Part shown: positions 44,766-54,517 of the stretch, piece by piece
How the letters are laid out: each line of letters opens with the position of its first letter
Position numbering within the stretch: position 1 is the first letter of the stretch
Assembly: GCF_001642735.1 (NCBI RefSeq)
Contig: NZ_LWHM01000033.1
Location: forward strand, 62,001-126,000
Direction of reading: 5' to 3'
Origin: Pseudohongiella nitratireducens
GTDB taxonomy: Bacteria; Pseudomonadota; Gammaproteobacteria; Pseudomonadales; Pseudohongiellaceae
Length of the DNA stretch: 64,000 bases
Translations under genes and position numbers: made by a program
Notes under the pieces: model-generated
The model's database searches: none
What the model saw: the letters and a program-made list of their open reading frames with translations, nothing else
What the model was told of the DNA's origin: nothing

Positions 44766-47303
44766 TTAGAAGTTCATTTGCACTCGACCATAGACGAATC
44801 GGCCGTTAGGGCTGAACGCGCCTGAAGTCAGGTACTCGTTACTTGAGTAGGGGAAGAAATCCACATCCCGTACTTTCTCTGGCATAGTGTCGAACAGGTT
44901 GTCTGCACCCAGAATGAAGGTGTAGCTATCATTGTAGGTATAGGCAATCTCACCAGAGAAGATAGTTTTGTCACCAACCCAGTAGTCCCGGCTTGGATCA
45001 GAGCTGCTAGGTACGGAGAAATACTCATCGTAGTAGTTCGCCTGCAGCGTGAAGCGCCAGTCCATTAGGCTGTGCGTTGTACGCAGGTTGATACGGTTAC
45101 GAGGAATACCATCTTCCAGGTCTGCTACGTTAGCACGGGTCAGCAGGCCAGGAGTAAAGTCTGTCAGCTCCTGCTTCTGGTAGGCCCAGGATGCGTTAAA
45201 GGCTGTGTTGCCGCCGTTATCCCAGTCCATGTCCCATGAACCGACAACTTCCACACCTTCGTTCACGGTTGACATGTCGTTGGTGTAATAGTTGAACGAT
45301 ACGATACTACGTGCGCCCGAGACACCGGAATCTTCCAGTTCCTGAGCAATTTCAGGTGTCAAGTCGAAAGTGGCAGAGTTCAGAATACGCTCGTCAATTT
45401 CAATGCGGAAGTAGTCGACAGACAGATCCAGGCCGCCGAATTCAGCAGTCCAGCCTAGCGCATAGTTAGTGGCTTCCTCTGGTCCCAGCTCTGAGCCGCC
45501 GAAACGCTGCGAGATTGGGTTGGTTGGAGGAATCTGACCCTGGTTCACAGGCACTGAGTCTACGACACCGGTAGAGATGTTGGAGATGTTAGCCTGCCCA
45601 GGTGAGGGTGCACGGAAACCGGTGCTGACGGTACCACGAATGTTCATGGTGTCAGTCAGGCGGTAACGCATGCTCAGCTTGCCGTTGGTGGTATCACCGA
45701 AGGTGTTGTAGAAATCCTCATAACGCAGAGCAGCACCCAGTAACAGTCGATCTGTAACATCGCTTTCCAGATCCACATAGAATGCCCAGTTCTTACGATC
45801 CCAGGAGCCGACCTGGTCAGGACCAAAGCCCTGGAAGCCGTCAGAACCTACACCGAAGCCCTGGTCTGCGTAAGGGCCAATGCGCCAGGAGTCCTGATCT
45901 TCAGAGCGCACCTTGAAGATCTCACGACGCCATTCAACACCGTATGCAACGTTCAGGTCAGAGTACAAGCCAACATCAAACCCTTTCACCAGATCGATGT
46001 TGAGGTTGTTTTCAATAGTGGTATAGATACCCGGCTCGAAATTGGTGGGTGAGTCTGGGCCCATGGACGGGTTGGTGGTGTTGTTAAGAAAATAAGTCAT
46101 CTCGGAGAAACCGTTACCGATACTGACGTCATAGCTAGTACCGTCATCAAGTTCACCACGAATACCCGTAACGTTTGATACATCTGTGTTCGCACCACCG
46201 AACTCAGGTGTGTAGCCGCCTGGATAGAACTCGTTGAAAGAGAAGCAGTTCGGGTTAGCCAGGCTGGCATCACGTGCTGCCAGAGAGCTGGTTTCGCCTG
46301 TGTTAGGGTTAACCCCTGTTGGGATAACAGGACAGTCATTACCGTCATTTGGGGTCAGGTCGGCAAATAACTGGTTGCCGCCGGAGGTGAATACACCGCC
46401 ACGGTTTTCAGGGTTACGGAAGAAGAAGCCCAGGAAGACCTCTTTCTCACTGTAGCCACCAAACGAGTACAATTCCTGATCAGGGCTCAGGTCAACAGCT
46501 GCGTTAACGAAGAAGTTCATCAGCTCTGTGTCTGGCAGACCCTGCTTCTGTGCAGGTACAGATACCGCATTGTTACCCGCGTCGATCAACGCTTGCGCAT
46601 CACCACGCTGGACCGCACGGTCACTTTTGCGCTGGTCGGTGTAATCAAAGCTTAAGCTGGCAAAACCATTGTCACCCAGAGGCAGACCGTAGTTACCCGC
46701 ATAGTAGTTCAACATACCGTCGTCAGTACGAGTCAGGCGACCATGCTTGGCTTCGAAAGTACCACCAGAGGAGTTCTCCTTCAGCCGGAAGTTGATCACA
46801 CCGGCAATGGCATCAGAACCGTATTGTGCAGAAGCACCGTCACGCAAAACTTCCACTTGTTGCAGGGCAATTGGTGGAATCTGGGCAATATCAGGGAAGT
46901 GGGTGCCCTGGCGGCCAAACTGAATAGCCGCTGACCGGTGACGTCGCTTGCCGTTAATCAGAACCAGCGTGTCGTCAGCTGGCAGGCCGCGCAATGTTGC
47001 AGGGCGGACCAGAGAGTTGGAGTCGTTGATGTCCTGGACGTCAACGTTGAAACTGGGCACCAGGTTACGAAGCAGATCGTTCATGTCGGCTGTGCCCTGA
47101 TCCTGGAAATCCTGGGCAGAGAACACATCGACAGGAGCTGCTGATTCAAGCGCAGTACGTGGGGCGCCACGCGAACCAGTTACAACCACTTCTTCAAGTT
47201 CAGGAGAGTCTTGCTGAGCAAATGCAGCAGGTGCTCCTGCTGTCATGGACCCCAGCAACACCAACGTAGATGAGAGTGTGCAGAGTTTTAGTGACTTGTT
47301 CAT
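44766..47303 (-). CDS. TonB-dependent outer-membrane receptor (intact)
   Basis: An 845-residue receptor with signal peptide (cleavage near AFA-QQ), TonB-box-like ELEEVVVTGSRG, plug domain (PATLRGLPADDTLVLINGKR, VEVLRDGASAQYGSDAIAGV) and a barrel ending in FVYGRVQMNF with C-terminal phenylalanine. Unlike the receptors at 18055 and 56686 it is unbroken and belongs to a different subgroup. It takes up a substrate using TonB energy. It lies between a CadC-like regulator gene and the cytochrome-RidA gene on the same strand, so a shared job in uptake and oxidation of an amine-type nutrient is plausible. Confidence 0.93.
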   Translation of the reverse strand: MNKSLKLCTLSSTLVLLGSMTAGAPAAFAQQDSPELEEVVVTGSRGAPRTALESAAPVDVFSAQDFQDQGTADMNDLLRNLVPSFNVDVQDINDSNSLVRPATLRGLPADDTLVLINGKRRHRSAAIQFGRQGTHFPDIAQIPPIALQQVEVLRDGASAQYGSDAIAGVINFRLKENSSGGTFEAKHGRLTRTDDGMLNYYAGNYGLPLGDNGFASLSFDYTDQRKSDRAVQRGDAQALIDAGNNAVSVPAQKQGLPDTELMNFFVNAAVDLSPDQELYSFGGYSEKEVFLGFFFRNPENRGGVFTSGGNQLFADLTPNDGNDCPVIPTGVNPNTGETSSLAARDASLANPNCFSFNEFYPGGYTPEFGGANTDVSNVTGIRGELDDGTSYDVSIGNGFSEMTYFLNNTTNPSMGPDSPTNFEPGIYTTIENNLNIDLVKGFDVGLYSDLNVAYGVEWRREIFKVRSEDQDSWRIGPYADQGFGVGSDGFQGFGPDQVGSWDRKNWAFYVDLESDVTDRLLLGAALRYEDFYNTFGDTTNGKLSMRYRLTDTMNIRGTVSTGFRAPSPGQANISNISTGVVDSVPVNQGQIPPTNPISQRFGGSELGPEEATNYALGWTAEFGGLDLSVDYFRIEIDERILNSATFDLTPEIAQELEDSGVSGARSIVSFNYYTNDMSTVNEGVEVVGSWDMDWDNGGNTAFNASWAYQKQELTDFTPGLLTRANVADLEDGIPRNRINLRTTHSLMDWRFTLQANYYDEYFSVPSSSDPSRDYWVGDKTIFSGEIAYTYNDSYTFILGADNLFDTMPEKVRDVDFFPYSSNEYLTSGAFSPNGRFVYGRVQMNF

Positions 47304-47505
47304 CGATTTTTCCTTTTTTGTAGTAAGTGCATCTTGTTCGTGAACCGATTAAGAGCCTGCCGCTATCTGATTCTTATTTATTTAAGTCAGCGGCGAATAT
47401 AATTATTATCCTGGGGGCACGCAAAGTCCTCCCCAAAACCTTCTCAATACCTACTAAAAGGCTCTTGAGCTCAGGAATGGCAAGGCTTTAGCGAAAAATA
47501 GCGTA

Positions 47506-49755
47506 TTAGTGAACGCGGGCAGCATTCAGGGTGGAAGTCTGTGTCAGACGCTTCTGGACCAGACGCTGATATTCAGACCATTCCTGCTCTGACCACAGGT
47601 TGTTGCGGGTCATCATGGTGTCTGAATCATAAGCCTGACGGGATTTGCGACTCAGTGCTACGCCGGTGATAGATTGCATGGAAATTACGCCTTCCATCAG
47701 ACGACGCTGCCAGGAGTGGCCAGCCCCAAGATCTTCCAGCACCTGTTGGTAGGCTGGGGATTCGACGACTTCGTCAGGGAAAAAGCGTTCGGCGCTGTGT
47801 GTCACGTTAAAGAGGCGGCGCAAGTGAACAGGTTGCAGGTTCTGCCAGTACTTAACGCCGGTTTCTATGTCACCGAGCATGAAGGCGAGGGCGCCGTTGT
47901 TAAAGAATTTGTCGGGGTTATCAGATAATGCATCCTGATAGGGTGTTGTGCCAGGTTGGAGGTTACCGCCAAGGTATTCAATCAGGTTTTCTGAGTAGTG
48001 GGCCAGGATGCCTTCTTCATCAACCTCCTGTTGTTGATTGAGGTAGATCTGCGATTGGCGAAAATCACCGAGCAGTGCCAGATTAATGGCGACGGTTCCC
48101 AGGTATGATACATGGTAGGGGCGTTGCTGCAGTTGTTCCTTTCTGGCAATGATTGACTCGTATGGCATCAGCACATTGTGTCTATAACTCCAGATCTCAT
48201 CAGGTGACAGGGCATACGGGCCGGCTTCTGATGCTTTATCCAGGAACTGAATCGCTTCTTCATACATTCGGGCACCGATGAGCATCAGGGCATAGTGAGC
48301 CATGGCAAATTGAGGGGGGTGACCTGACAGGATCTGTTCTCGCAATTGCACTTCTTGCTGGATGTAACTGGAGCCTCGCATCCGCAATTTAATCGCATGA
48401 ATGGAATCCAGTATTGGGCTCTCCGGGTCAATTCGCGATATCTCGCGGTGCACATTCAGAACGACCTGAAAGAGCTCTTCTATGCGATCTGCGCCGCTGT
48501 AGACAGCCAGGTTGTTGGCCGCCCGTGCCATGCCGTGGTAGGCATTCATGAAATTAGGATCGAGCTCGGTGGCCGCTTCAAAATAATCAATAGCACGCTG
48601 CCAGTCGGCCGGGTTGAACTGGTTATAATAGAATTCACCGCGCAGGAAACGCTCATAAGCCAGTGGATTGGTAGTGCCCCAATCCTGCATTTCGCGGCGT
48701 TCACTATCGTTAAGATAAACACGCAGAGCATTGACCACATTCTCTACAATTTGATCCTGAACGGCGAAGATGTCGTCCATTGGCAGGTCAAACTGATCGG
48801 AGTATTCTCGAAGGCCATCATCAGCACGAACCAGTTGCACGATAACGCGTATGTGGTCATCGGCTGTCATGACACTGCCTTGCAGGATATGATCTGCCTG
48901 ACGCAGATAGTTGCTGTCGGTTTGCAGTGAAGCGTTCATCAATTCAGGTTGGCGTGGCGGAGACATGACCTGGATCTGGTTTAGCTTGGACAGTCCGTGC
49001 GTCAATGCCTCACGAATGCCATCTGCCAGAATCTGGTTTTCGTCACTGAAATCACGCGAGGAGAAGGGCAGTACTACCAGGTTAACAATGCCCTCTGCTT
49101 CAGGCGTGGTATCCGGGTTTTCGACGAGAACAGGTGCAGCAATGACCACTGCGATCAATGCAGCGGCGGCGAGCAGGCGGTTAAAAACACTGAACCGGGC
49201 TGGTTTACGCTTTCCATCATTGGGCGTGCTGATGGCTTTGGCTGCTGGCTGGGCCGAGGCTGTCTCATGTTCCGCTAGAGATTTTTGCGAGCCCCCAGTC
49301 GCTTTGCTGACATCTGCCACTGGTTGAGATTGTGCAGTCGACGATGTGCTGCTGGTCGAGTCATCGGCAATTTCTTGTTTTATTTCAGAGACTTCTGCTA
49401 TCAGGGTATAGCCACGCTTGGGTATGGTCTTGATATATTGCGGTTTGCTGGCACGATCTTCCAGGGCATGACGTAACTCTGCAATCGCCTTATGCACCGC
49501 ATGGTCGGTAGCGATAGGGGATTGCCAGATGGCTTCCAGGAATTCTCCCGGACTTACAACCTGGCCCGCGCTATCAATCAGCATTCGCAACACATCCATG
49601 CTGCGTGGTGTGACCTTATTCTCGATCAGCGGTTCACTGGCCTGCTGATCCTGGCTTGCAATTTTGGAGACCGTACAAGTTCCCGGCGACACTTCCCAGT
49701 CGCCGATGCGTATCGATTGATACGAATGATTGGTAATCAAGCGTGATTTGGTCAT
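47506..49755 (-). CDS. CadC-like membrane-bound transcriptional regulator with TPR periplasmic domain
   Basis: A 749-residue protein from the ATG at 49755 (MTKSRLITNHSY, AGAAG upstream). It has an OmpR/CadC-type winged helix (VTPRSMDVLRMLIDSAGQVV, AVHKAIAELRHALED, IKTIPKRGYTLIAEV), a Ser/Gln-rich linker, one membrane helix (LLAAAALIAVVIAAPVLV, about residues 190-210), a TolB-N-like domain (VNLVVLPFSSRDFSDENQ) and TPR helices (AIDYFEAATELDPNFMNAYHG). Such one-component sensors detect periplasmic signals and bind DNA directly. It is upstream of the TonB receptor and divergent from the amine oxidase gene, the natural targets. Confidence 0.88.
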   Translation of the reverse strand: MTKSRLITNHSYQSIRIGDWEVSPGTCTVSKIASQDQQASEPLIENKVTPRSMDVLRMLIDSAGQVVSPGEFLEAIWQSPIATDHAVHKAIAELRHALEDRASKPQYIKTIPKRGYTLIAEVSEIKQEIADDSTSSTSSTAQSQPVADVSKATGGSQKSLAEHETASAQPAAKAISTPNDGKRKPARFSVFNRLLAAAALIAVVIAAPVLVENPDTTPEAEGIVNLVVLPFSSRDFSDENQILADGIREALTHGLSKLNQIQVMSPPRQPELMNASLQTDSNYLRQADHILQGSVMTADDHIRVIVQLVRADDGLREYSDQFDLPMDDIFAVQDQIVENVVNALRVYLNDSERREMQDWGTTNPLAYERFLRGEFYYNQFNPADWQRAIDYFEAATELDPNFMNAYHGMARAANNLAVYSGADRIEELFQVVLNVHREISRIDPESPILDSIHAIKLRMRGSSYIQQEVQLREQILSGHPPQFAMAHYALMLIGARMYEEAIQFLDKASEAGPYALSPDEIWSYRHNVLMPYESIIARKEQLQQRPYHVSYLGTVAINLALLGDFRQSQIYLNQQQEVDEEGILAHYSENLIEYLGGNLQPGTTPYQDALSDNPDKFFNNGALAFMLGDIETGVKYWQNLQPVHLRRLFNVTHSAERFFPDEVVESPAYQQVLEDLGAGHSWQRRLMEGVISMQSITGVALSRKSRQAYDSDTMMTRNNLWSEQEWSEYQRLVQKRLTQTSTLNAARVH

Positions 49756-50411
49756 TTTATTTCTTCTATTTTTCCTGTAATGCAATCAAAAATTGCTTCA
49801 TTCGTCAAGATCTTACATGTCACGGCTGGTGATAAATTGTTTAAGGTCAATAACGGTGATTTTATTACAAGCTCTGTTTGGTCTTGAATAGCTCGAAAAC
49901 AGCGATAAGACATGTCCCTTTGTCGCTACAATTGTTGGTGTTTTGTTCTGATCTTGTAGCGACTTTGCGTTCATGCAGTGTAGCAATGCAATTTGGAGGC
50001 CATCGTCAGGCTTCAGGCCTGGATATCGCAAACAGGGTGGGGGAAAGTGATGAAATGTCTTAATATGGCTACGAAAAAGTCGTTAATGTCTGTGAATCAT
50101 GTGATTAAGTTTTCAGTGTTATATACACTTTACTGCTCAGCAGTGATTACCGTTTTTCTCAAGTGCGCCGTCATGGTGCGGCTGTAGACTGGCGCACCTT
50201 TGTGGTGCGGCCATGTGTGTGCGAGATGGTATGGCGCTGCCATTAGTCACCGTGTTCAGGCAATGCATGATCAGAGGCCGTTAAACCGGCTGGAAGTGCC
50301 TGTTTTCCGGCTTCGGTAGGTTTTAAGTATATTTCGGGCAGGACTTTTTGAATTGTACTGCGCCATAATGCAAGCGTGTTTTAGAAGTCAGGCAAGTTTG
50401 GTAGGTCCAGC
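49756..50411. promoter_or_regulatory. Long divergent intergenic region between the regulator and amine oxidase genes
   Basis: About 650 bases without a supported gene; small frames here have no ribosome site or coding character. A stem GTGCGCC/GGCGCAC (50164-50170 with 50193-50199) and several GTGCG(G/C) repeats (50164-50210) stand out as possible control elements. The size fits two divergent promoters with regulator sites, but none can be placed with certainty. Confidence 0.4.
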
Positions 50412-52022
50412 ATGCCTAGTAATAAGAAAGATTGTCAGAGGAAGCATTCCGTGTCGAAACCTGTATCACGTCGAGAATTTCTGAACTTAATAGCCATGGC
50501 CGGTGGCACTGCAACAGTCATGGGGGTTGGTGGAGCCTTAGGCCTAATTCCGAGCGCCAGCGCCGCTACGGTCCCGAATTTAATGTCTTTAAACGGAACA
50601 CAGCGTAAGGTTGTTGTTCTGGGTGGTGGTATATCAGGTTTGACGACAGCCTACGAGCTGACGCGGGCAGGTTATGATGTCACAGTACTGGAAGCCTCGC
50701 ACCGCTGCGGTGGTCGTGTGATGACCGTTCGCAACGGTGACCTGATTGATGAAATCGGCAATCCGCAAGTCTGTAAATTCGACGCTGAACCCCACATGTA
50801 CTTCAACTGTGGTGCAGCGCGTATTCCCAGCCAGCACAAGCATGTACTGCATTACTGCCGTGAGCTTGGTGTTGAGCTGGAAATATTCATCAATGAGAAT
50901 AAGCATGCATTGGTACATGACCCCGACCTCAACGGTGGCAAACCCATGCGTAACCTGGATATCAGCACCAACCTGAAAGGTTTCATGGGTGAGCTGATGC
51001 ATAAAGGTTTCACAGAAGCCGAACTGGATATGCCGTTCACGGATGAAGAAGCCGAGAAAATGCTGCAGGTGATCAATGCTTTTGGTGATCTGAGTTCGGA
51101 AGGCAAGTATTCCGGCAGTTTCCGGGCAGGCTACCTGTCAGGCGGATACCTGGATCATTCTGTGCAGAAAGAGATGATTGATGTTCGTGATCTGCTTAAA
51201 GCGAACTTTTTCATGCTGCGCCAGACTTTCCTGGAAAATGAAGGCGAAACCGCACCGATGCTGATGCAACCCGTCGGTGGTATGGACAACATCATTAAGG
51301 GCTTTGTCCGTAAACTGCCTGGCAAGATTCACTATCATGCAATGGTGGCTGGGGTTCATGATCATGGTGATCGCGTAGAAATCGCCTATGATCAGAATGG
51401 ACAGCGTCATAAAATTGAAGCGGATTACGTGTTCAACTGTATTCCGAGTCATCTGATGGTGGGTATCGATAACAACTTGCCGGATGACTATATAAATGCC
51501 ATGAAAGGCATTCGACGTGGTGAAGCCTATAAAGGCGCTTTCCAGATGAAACGCCGTTTCTGGGAGGATCAGGATATTTATGGTGGCATTACCTGGACCA
51601 ATCAGGATATTCGCCAGATCTGGTATCCCTTCCATGGTTTGATGAAACCTAAAGGTGTGGTCCTGGCAGCCTATGACTATGGCGGCGGTATGGGCTTTAC
51701 CCGTATGACGCAGGAGCAGCGAATCGAAGCGATGCTGGCGTCGGGTGAGAAAGTCCACCCTGAATATCGTGACATGGCAGAGCACGGGATTACCATTGCC
51801 TGGCATCGCATGAATCACATGCTGGGCTGTTCTGCTCGCTGGGGGCAGATGACTCCTGAGAAAGAGCTTAATTATGAATTGCTGCGCAAACCTGCGGGTC
51901 GCCACTACTTCATCGGTGACCAGGTGACACGACATGCTGCCTGGATGCAAAGTGCAATTCTCTCCGCGCATTATGCGATGGAGCAACTGGATCAACGCGT
52001 TCGGGCGGAAGCCCGCGCTTGA
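50412..52022 (+). CDS. Tat-exported flavin amine oxidase/dehydrogenase
   Basis: A 536-residue FAD enzyme of the monoamine oxidase/L-amino-acid oxidase family. It has a twin-arginine signal (SRREFLNLIAMAGG, cleavage near SASA-AT), the dinucleotide site VVVLGGGISGLTTAYELT with EASHRCGGRV, and the C-terminal FAD segment YFIGDQVTRHAAWMQSA. A GTG at 50451 with GAGGAAG before it is an alternative start that keeps the Tat motif; the ATG at 50412 has a weak ribosome site. It would oxidise a primary or secondary amine to an imine in the periplasm. The related nicotine enzyme NicA2 is also Tat-exported and passes electrons to a cytochrome c rather than oxygen. The diheme cytochrome-RidA fusion encoded 6 kb away is a fitting partner. 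The substrate is unknown. Confidence 0.88.
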   Translation: MPSNKKDCQRKHSVSKPVSRREFLNLIAMAGGTATVMGVGGALGLIPSASAATVPNLMSLNGTQRKVVVLGGGISGLTTAYELTRAGYDVTVLEASHRCGGRVMTVRNGDLIDEIGNPQVCKFDAEPHMYFNCGAARIPSQHKHVLHYCRELGVELEIFINENKHALVHDPDLNGGKPMRNLDISTNLKGFMGELMHKGFTEAELDMPFTDEEAEKMLQVINAFGDLSSEGKYSGSFRAGYLSGGYLDHSVQKEMIDVRDLLKANFFMLRQTFLENEGETAPMLMQPVGGMDNIIKGFVRKLPGKIHYHAMVAGVHDHGDRVEIAYDQNGQRHKIEADYVFNCIPSHLMVGIDNNLPDDYINAMKGIRRGEAYKGAFQMKRRFWEDQDIYGGITWTNQDIRQIWYPFHGLMKPKGVVLAAYDYGGGMGFTRMTQEQRIEAMLASGEKVHPEYRDMAEHGITIAWHRMNHMLGCSARWGQMTPEKELNYELLRKPAGRHYFIGDQVTRHAAWMQSAILSAHYAMEQLDQRVRAEARA

Positions 52023-52086
52023 TAGTGAGGTGCGTAAGTGCCTCTTGTTAGTAGACCCTGAAAATTCCTCTTGATGGGTAGTCCTT

Positions 52087-52125
52087 AAGGCCACCTTGGC
52101 GTTTGCCAGGGTGGCCTTTCTTTTT
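52087..52125 (+). terminator. Terminator after the amine oxidase gene
   Basis: Stem AAGGCCACCTTGGC / GCCAGGGTGGCCTT (13 of 14 pairs), loop GTTT, followed by TCTTTTT. Confidence 0.9.
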
Positions 52126-52229
52126 ATCGTGTCAATGGTTTGATATGAATCAATACCCTCCGGCGGCTGATCGTCAATACTCTACATCACCCATTAAATA
52201 AACGATGTTTGAGTAAGAAGGTATATAAA

Positions 52230-52634
52230 ATGAAATTATCGTTTCCAGCAAAACAATCACTAGTTAAGGCATGTCTGGCCGCGGCATTAGTTGTGATACC
52301 TGGTGTTTCTTTGGCGCAAATAGAAGGTGTCTATCATTCTGATGCCGGGGACGACTGTGTTATGACTATCACAGAAATCAATATTCCGGCACCCAAGTTT
52401 GGTGATGGTTATTATCGGGTTGAGTCTCGTGGTAAAGCAGCCTGCATGTGGGATGGTGTCGGCATGGGACAGTCCACACACCTGGTAGGTGGTTACGTGA
52501 CTTTGCCACCGGTTTTTAATCGTGTGTATATTTCAGCTAACTGGATGTTCGGGCCAACCAGCCCCAAGGTTGAAATGATTCAAAAAAATGAAGCAGGTGA
52601 GATTCTTCTGCAATCGACATACACTCGTCAGTAA
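52230..52634 (+). CDS. Small exported protein of unknown function
   Basis: A 134-residue protein started at the ATG at 52230 (MKLSFPAKQSLVK), after AAGAAGGT. It has a signal peptide (ACLAAALVVIPGVSLA-QIEG) and a compact domain with two cysteines (DDCVMTI, KAACMWDG) that could pair. It has a beta-rich character. I recognise no family. It is flanked by terminators on both sides and is therefore probably transcribed alone. Confidence 0.7.
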   Translation: MKLSFPAKQSLVKACLAAALVVIPGVSLAQIEGVYHSDAGDDCVMTITEINIPAPKFGDGYYRVESRGKAACMWDGVGMGQSTHLVGGYVTLPPVFNRVYISANWMFGPTSPKVEMIQKNEAGEILLQSTYTRQ

Positions 52635-52655
52635 TTTATCCGCTCACCCTCCCGT

Positions 52656-52692
52656 AAAGGGCTGATTTTATCGAATTTCAGCCCTTTTTTAA
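52656..52692 (+). terminator. Terminator after the small exported protein gene
   Basis: Stem AAAGGGCTGA / TCAGCCCTTT, loop of about 14 bases, followed by TTTT. Confidence 0.85.
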
Positions 52693-52843
52693 TTGTCATT
52701 TTTATTCCCCTCTGAACTGCCTTTTTGGCAAGGTGAATGCATTCATCATCTATTGCTCTAAGTAGTGTAGCTGGTTTACGCTTCTGAGAACCTCGCTCGT
52801 TTGAGCGCAAATCATGGCAATGATGTCAGGAGAGCCAATAACA

Positions 52844-54484
52844 ATGACAATGCAACAGACTCCCTTACTAATGCACCGTCTCATGGATCGTGGTGCTGAT
52901 CTGCAACCTGAAGTCGAAGTGCTGACGGCAACAGAAACCGGTGTGCGCAGTCAGACCATGCTGGAGACCAGGAACCGTGCACATCAACTGGCCCATGCAC
53001 TGAACGATGCCGGTGTTGAGCTTGGTGATCGCGTTGCCACGCTGATGTGGAACGGTGCCAGACACCTGGAGGCCTACCATGGTGTGGCATGCATGGGCGC
53101 CGTTATTCATACCCTGAACTTGCGTCTGCCTCCTCCTGACCTGGAATACATCATTAATCATGCTGCAGATAAGGTCATCATCGTTGATGCTGATGTCCTG
53201 CCATTGCTTGAAAAGCTGGCGGGCAAGATGCCCACGGTACAGACAATTGTCGTGGCAGCTGAGCCCGGCTTTGAGAACTGGTCCACCAGTTTGCCCAATG
53301 TCATTGATTACGAAGATTTCATCGCTGATAAACCGGTTAAATACACCTGGCCAGAGATTGATGAGAATTCACCGATGGGGCTGTGTTATACCAGTGGGAC
53401 AACCGGTCGACCCAAAGGTGTCATGTACACACACCGGGCGAATTATCTGCATACACTTTCGATCGGTTTGACTGACGTCATGGGGTTGAGTGCGACCGAT
53501 ACACTGTTAGGTATCGTACCGCTTTTCCATGCCAATGCCTGGGGATTACCCTGGATTGCGACCACGTTAGGGATGCGCCAAGTCTATCCGCATCGTTTCA
53601 TGGTGCCTGAGCATCTTGCTCGGTTGATTCAGGATTGTGATGTCACCATTTCCGCCGGGGTACCCACGATCTGGCAGGGCATCAAAGGGATCATGGAGGC
53701 GGAACCAGGCAAGTATCAGTTCAAGAGCCTGTCCCGGCTGACCTGTGGTGGTTCAGCACCACCGCCGTCATTGATTGAGTGGTACTGGGATGAACTGGGC
53801 ATAGAGATGGTTCAGGGCTGGGGGATGACAGAGACCAGTCCGCTGGCGACCATCAGTCGCCGCACCGGCAAGCGTAAGCATCTGGAAATGTCAGATGCGG
53901 AGCGGGCGGTCAATCAGGCCAAGGCTGGGTTACCCATTCCTGGGCTGGAGATAGAAATCTTTGATGATTCCTGGCAGCCATTGCCGCATGATGGCAAAGT
54001 CTTTGGTGAGTTGCTCATCAAGGGGCCATGGATTTGCTCTGAATATTTTAATAACCCGCAACCGGATAAATTTCATGATGGTTGGTTGATCACCGGTGAT
54101 GTTGCCAAAATTGACCCTGAGGGTTACATCATTATTACGGATCGCTCAAAAGACCTGATTAAATCTGGTGGTGAGTGGATTTCTTCGGTCGACCTGGAAA
54201 ACCACATTGCGGGTATGGATGGCGTTGCACAGGCTTGTGTGGTTGCCCAGCCTCACCCCAAATGGGATGAGCGGCCAGTCGCACTGGTGATTACTAAACC
54301 GGGTGCCAGCCTGAGTCGTGAATCTGTGATAGCGCATTGCGAAAGCCGTTTTGCCAAGTGGCAATTACCTGATGATGTATTGTTCGTAGAAAGCATCCCG
54401 CTGACGGCGACTGGCAAGATGGATAAGAAGGTCGTCAGGGCGCAACTGGATAGCGATGGATATCAGTTACCAGATCTGGCGTAA
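52844..54484 (+). CDS. Acyl-CoA ligase, DmdB/long-chain fatty-acid type
   Basis: A 546-residue AMP-forming ligase. The ATG at 52844 (MTMQQTPLLMHRLM) has AGGAGA 10 bases upstream; earlier in-frame ATGs lack one. Motifs: the P-loop LCYTSGTTGRPKGVMYTH, GWGMTETSPLATIS, ITGDVAKIDPEGYI, RSKDLIKSGGEWIS and the catalytic lysine in LTATGKMDKKVVR. The sequence style (RHLEAYHGVACMGAVIHTLN, YIINHAADKVIIVD) is that of the DmdB/medium-chain group. It forms an operon with the acyl-CoA dehydrogenase 33 bases downstream. Substrates could be methylmercaptopropionate or medium-chain fatty acids. Confidence 0.92.
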   Translation: MTMQQTPLLMHRLMDRGADLQPEVEVLTATETGVRSQTMLETRNRAHQLAHALNDAGVELGDRVATLMWNGARHLEAYHGVACMGAVIHTLNLRLPPPDLEYIINHAADKVIIVDADVLPLLEKLAGKMPTVQTIVVAAEPGFENWSTSLPNVIDYEDFIADKPVKYTWPEIDENSPMGLCYTSGTTGRPKGVMYTHRANYLHTLSIGLTDVMGLSATDTLLGIVPLFHANAWGLPWIATTLGMRQVYPHRFMVPEHLARLIQDCDVTISAGVPTIWQGIKGIMEAEPGKYQFKSLSRLTCGGSAPPPSLIEWYWDELGIEMVQGWGMTETSPLATISRRTGKRKHLEMSDAERAVNQAKAGLPIPGLEIEIFDDSWQPLPHDGKVFGELLIKGPWICSEYFNNPQPDKFHDGWLITGDVAKIDPEGYIIITDRSKDLIKSGGEWISSVDLENHIAGMDGVAQACVVAQPHPKWDERPVALVITKPGASLSRESVIAHCESRFAKWQLPDDVLFVESIPLTATGKMDKKVVRAQLDSDGYQLPDLA

Positions 54485-54517
54485 AATAACCGGACGGATA
54501 AGGAAGGGATACCATAA

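Noticed and set aside
49813-50187. Small frames in the regulator-amine oxidase gap
   Set aside because: They overlap on both strands, have no ribosome sites and no family resemblance.
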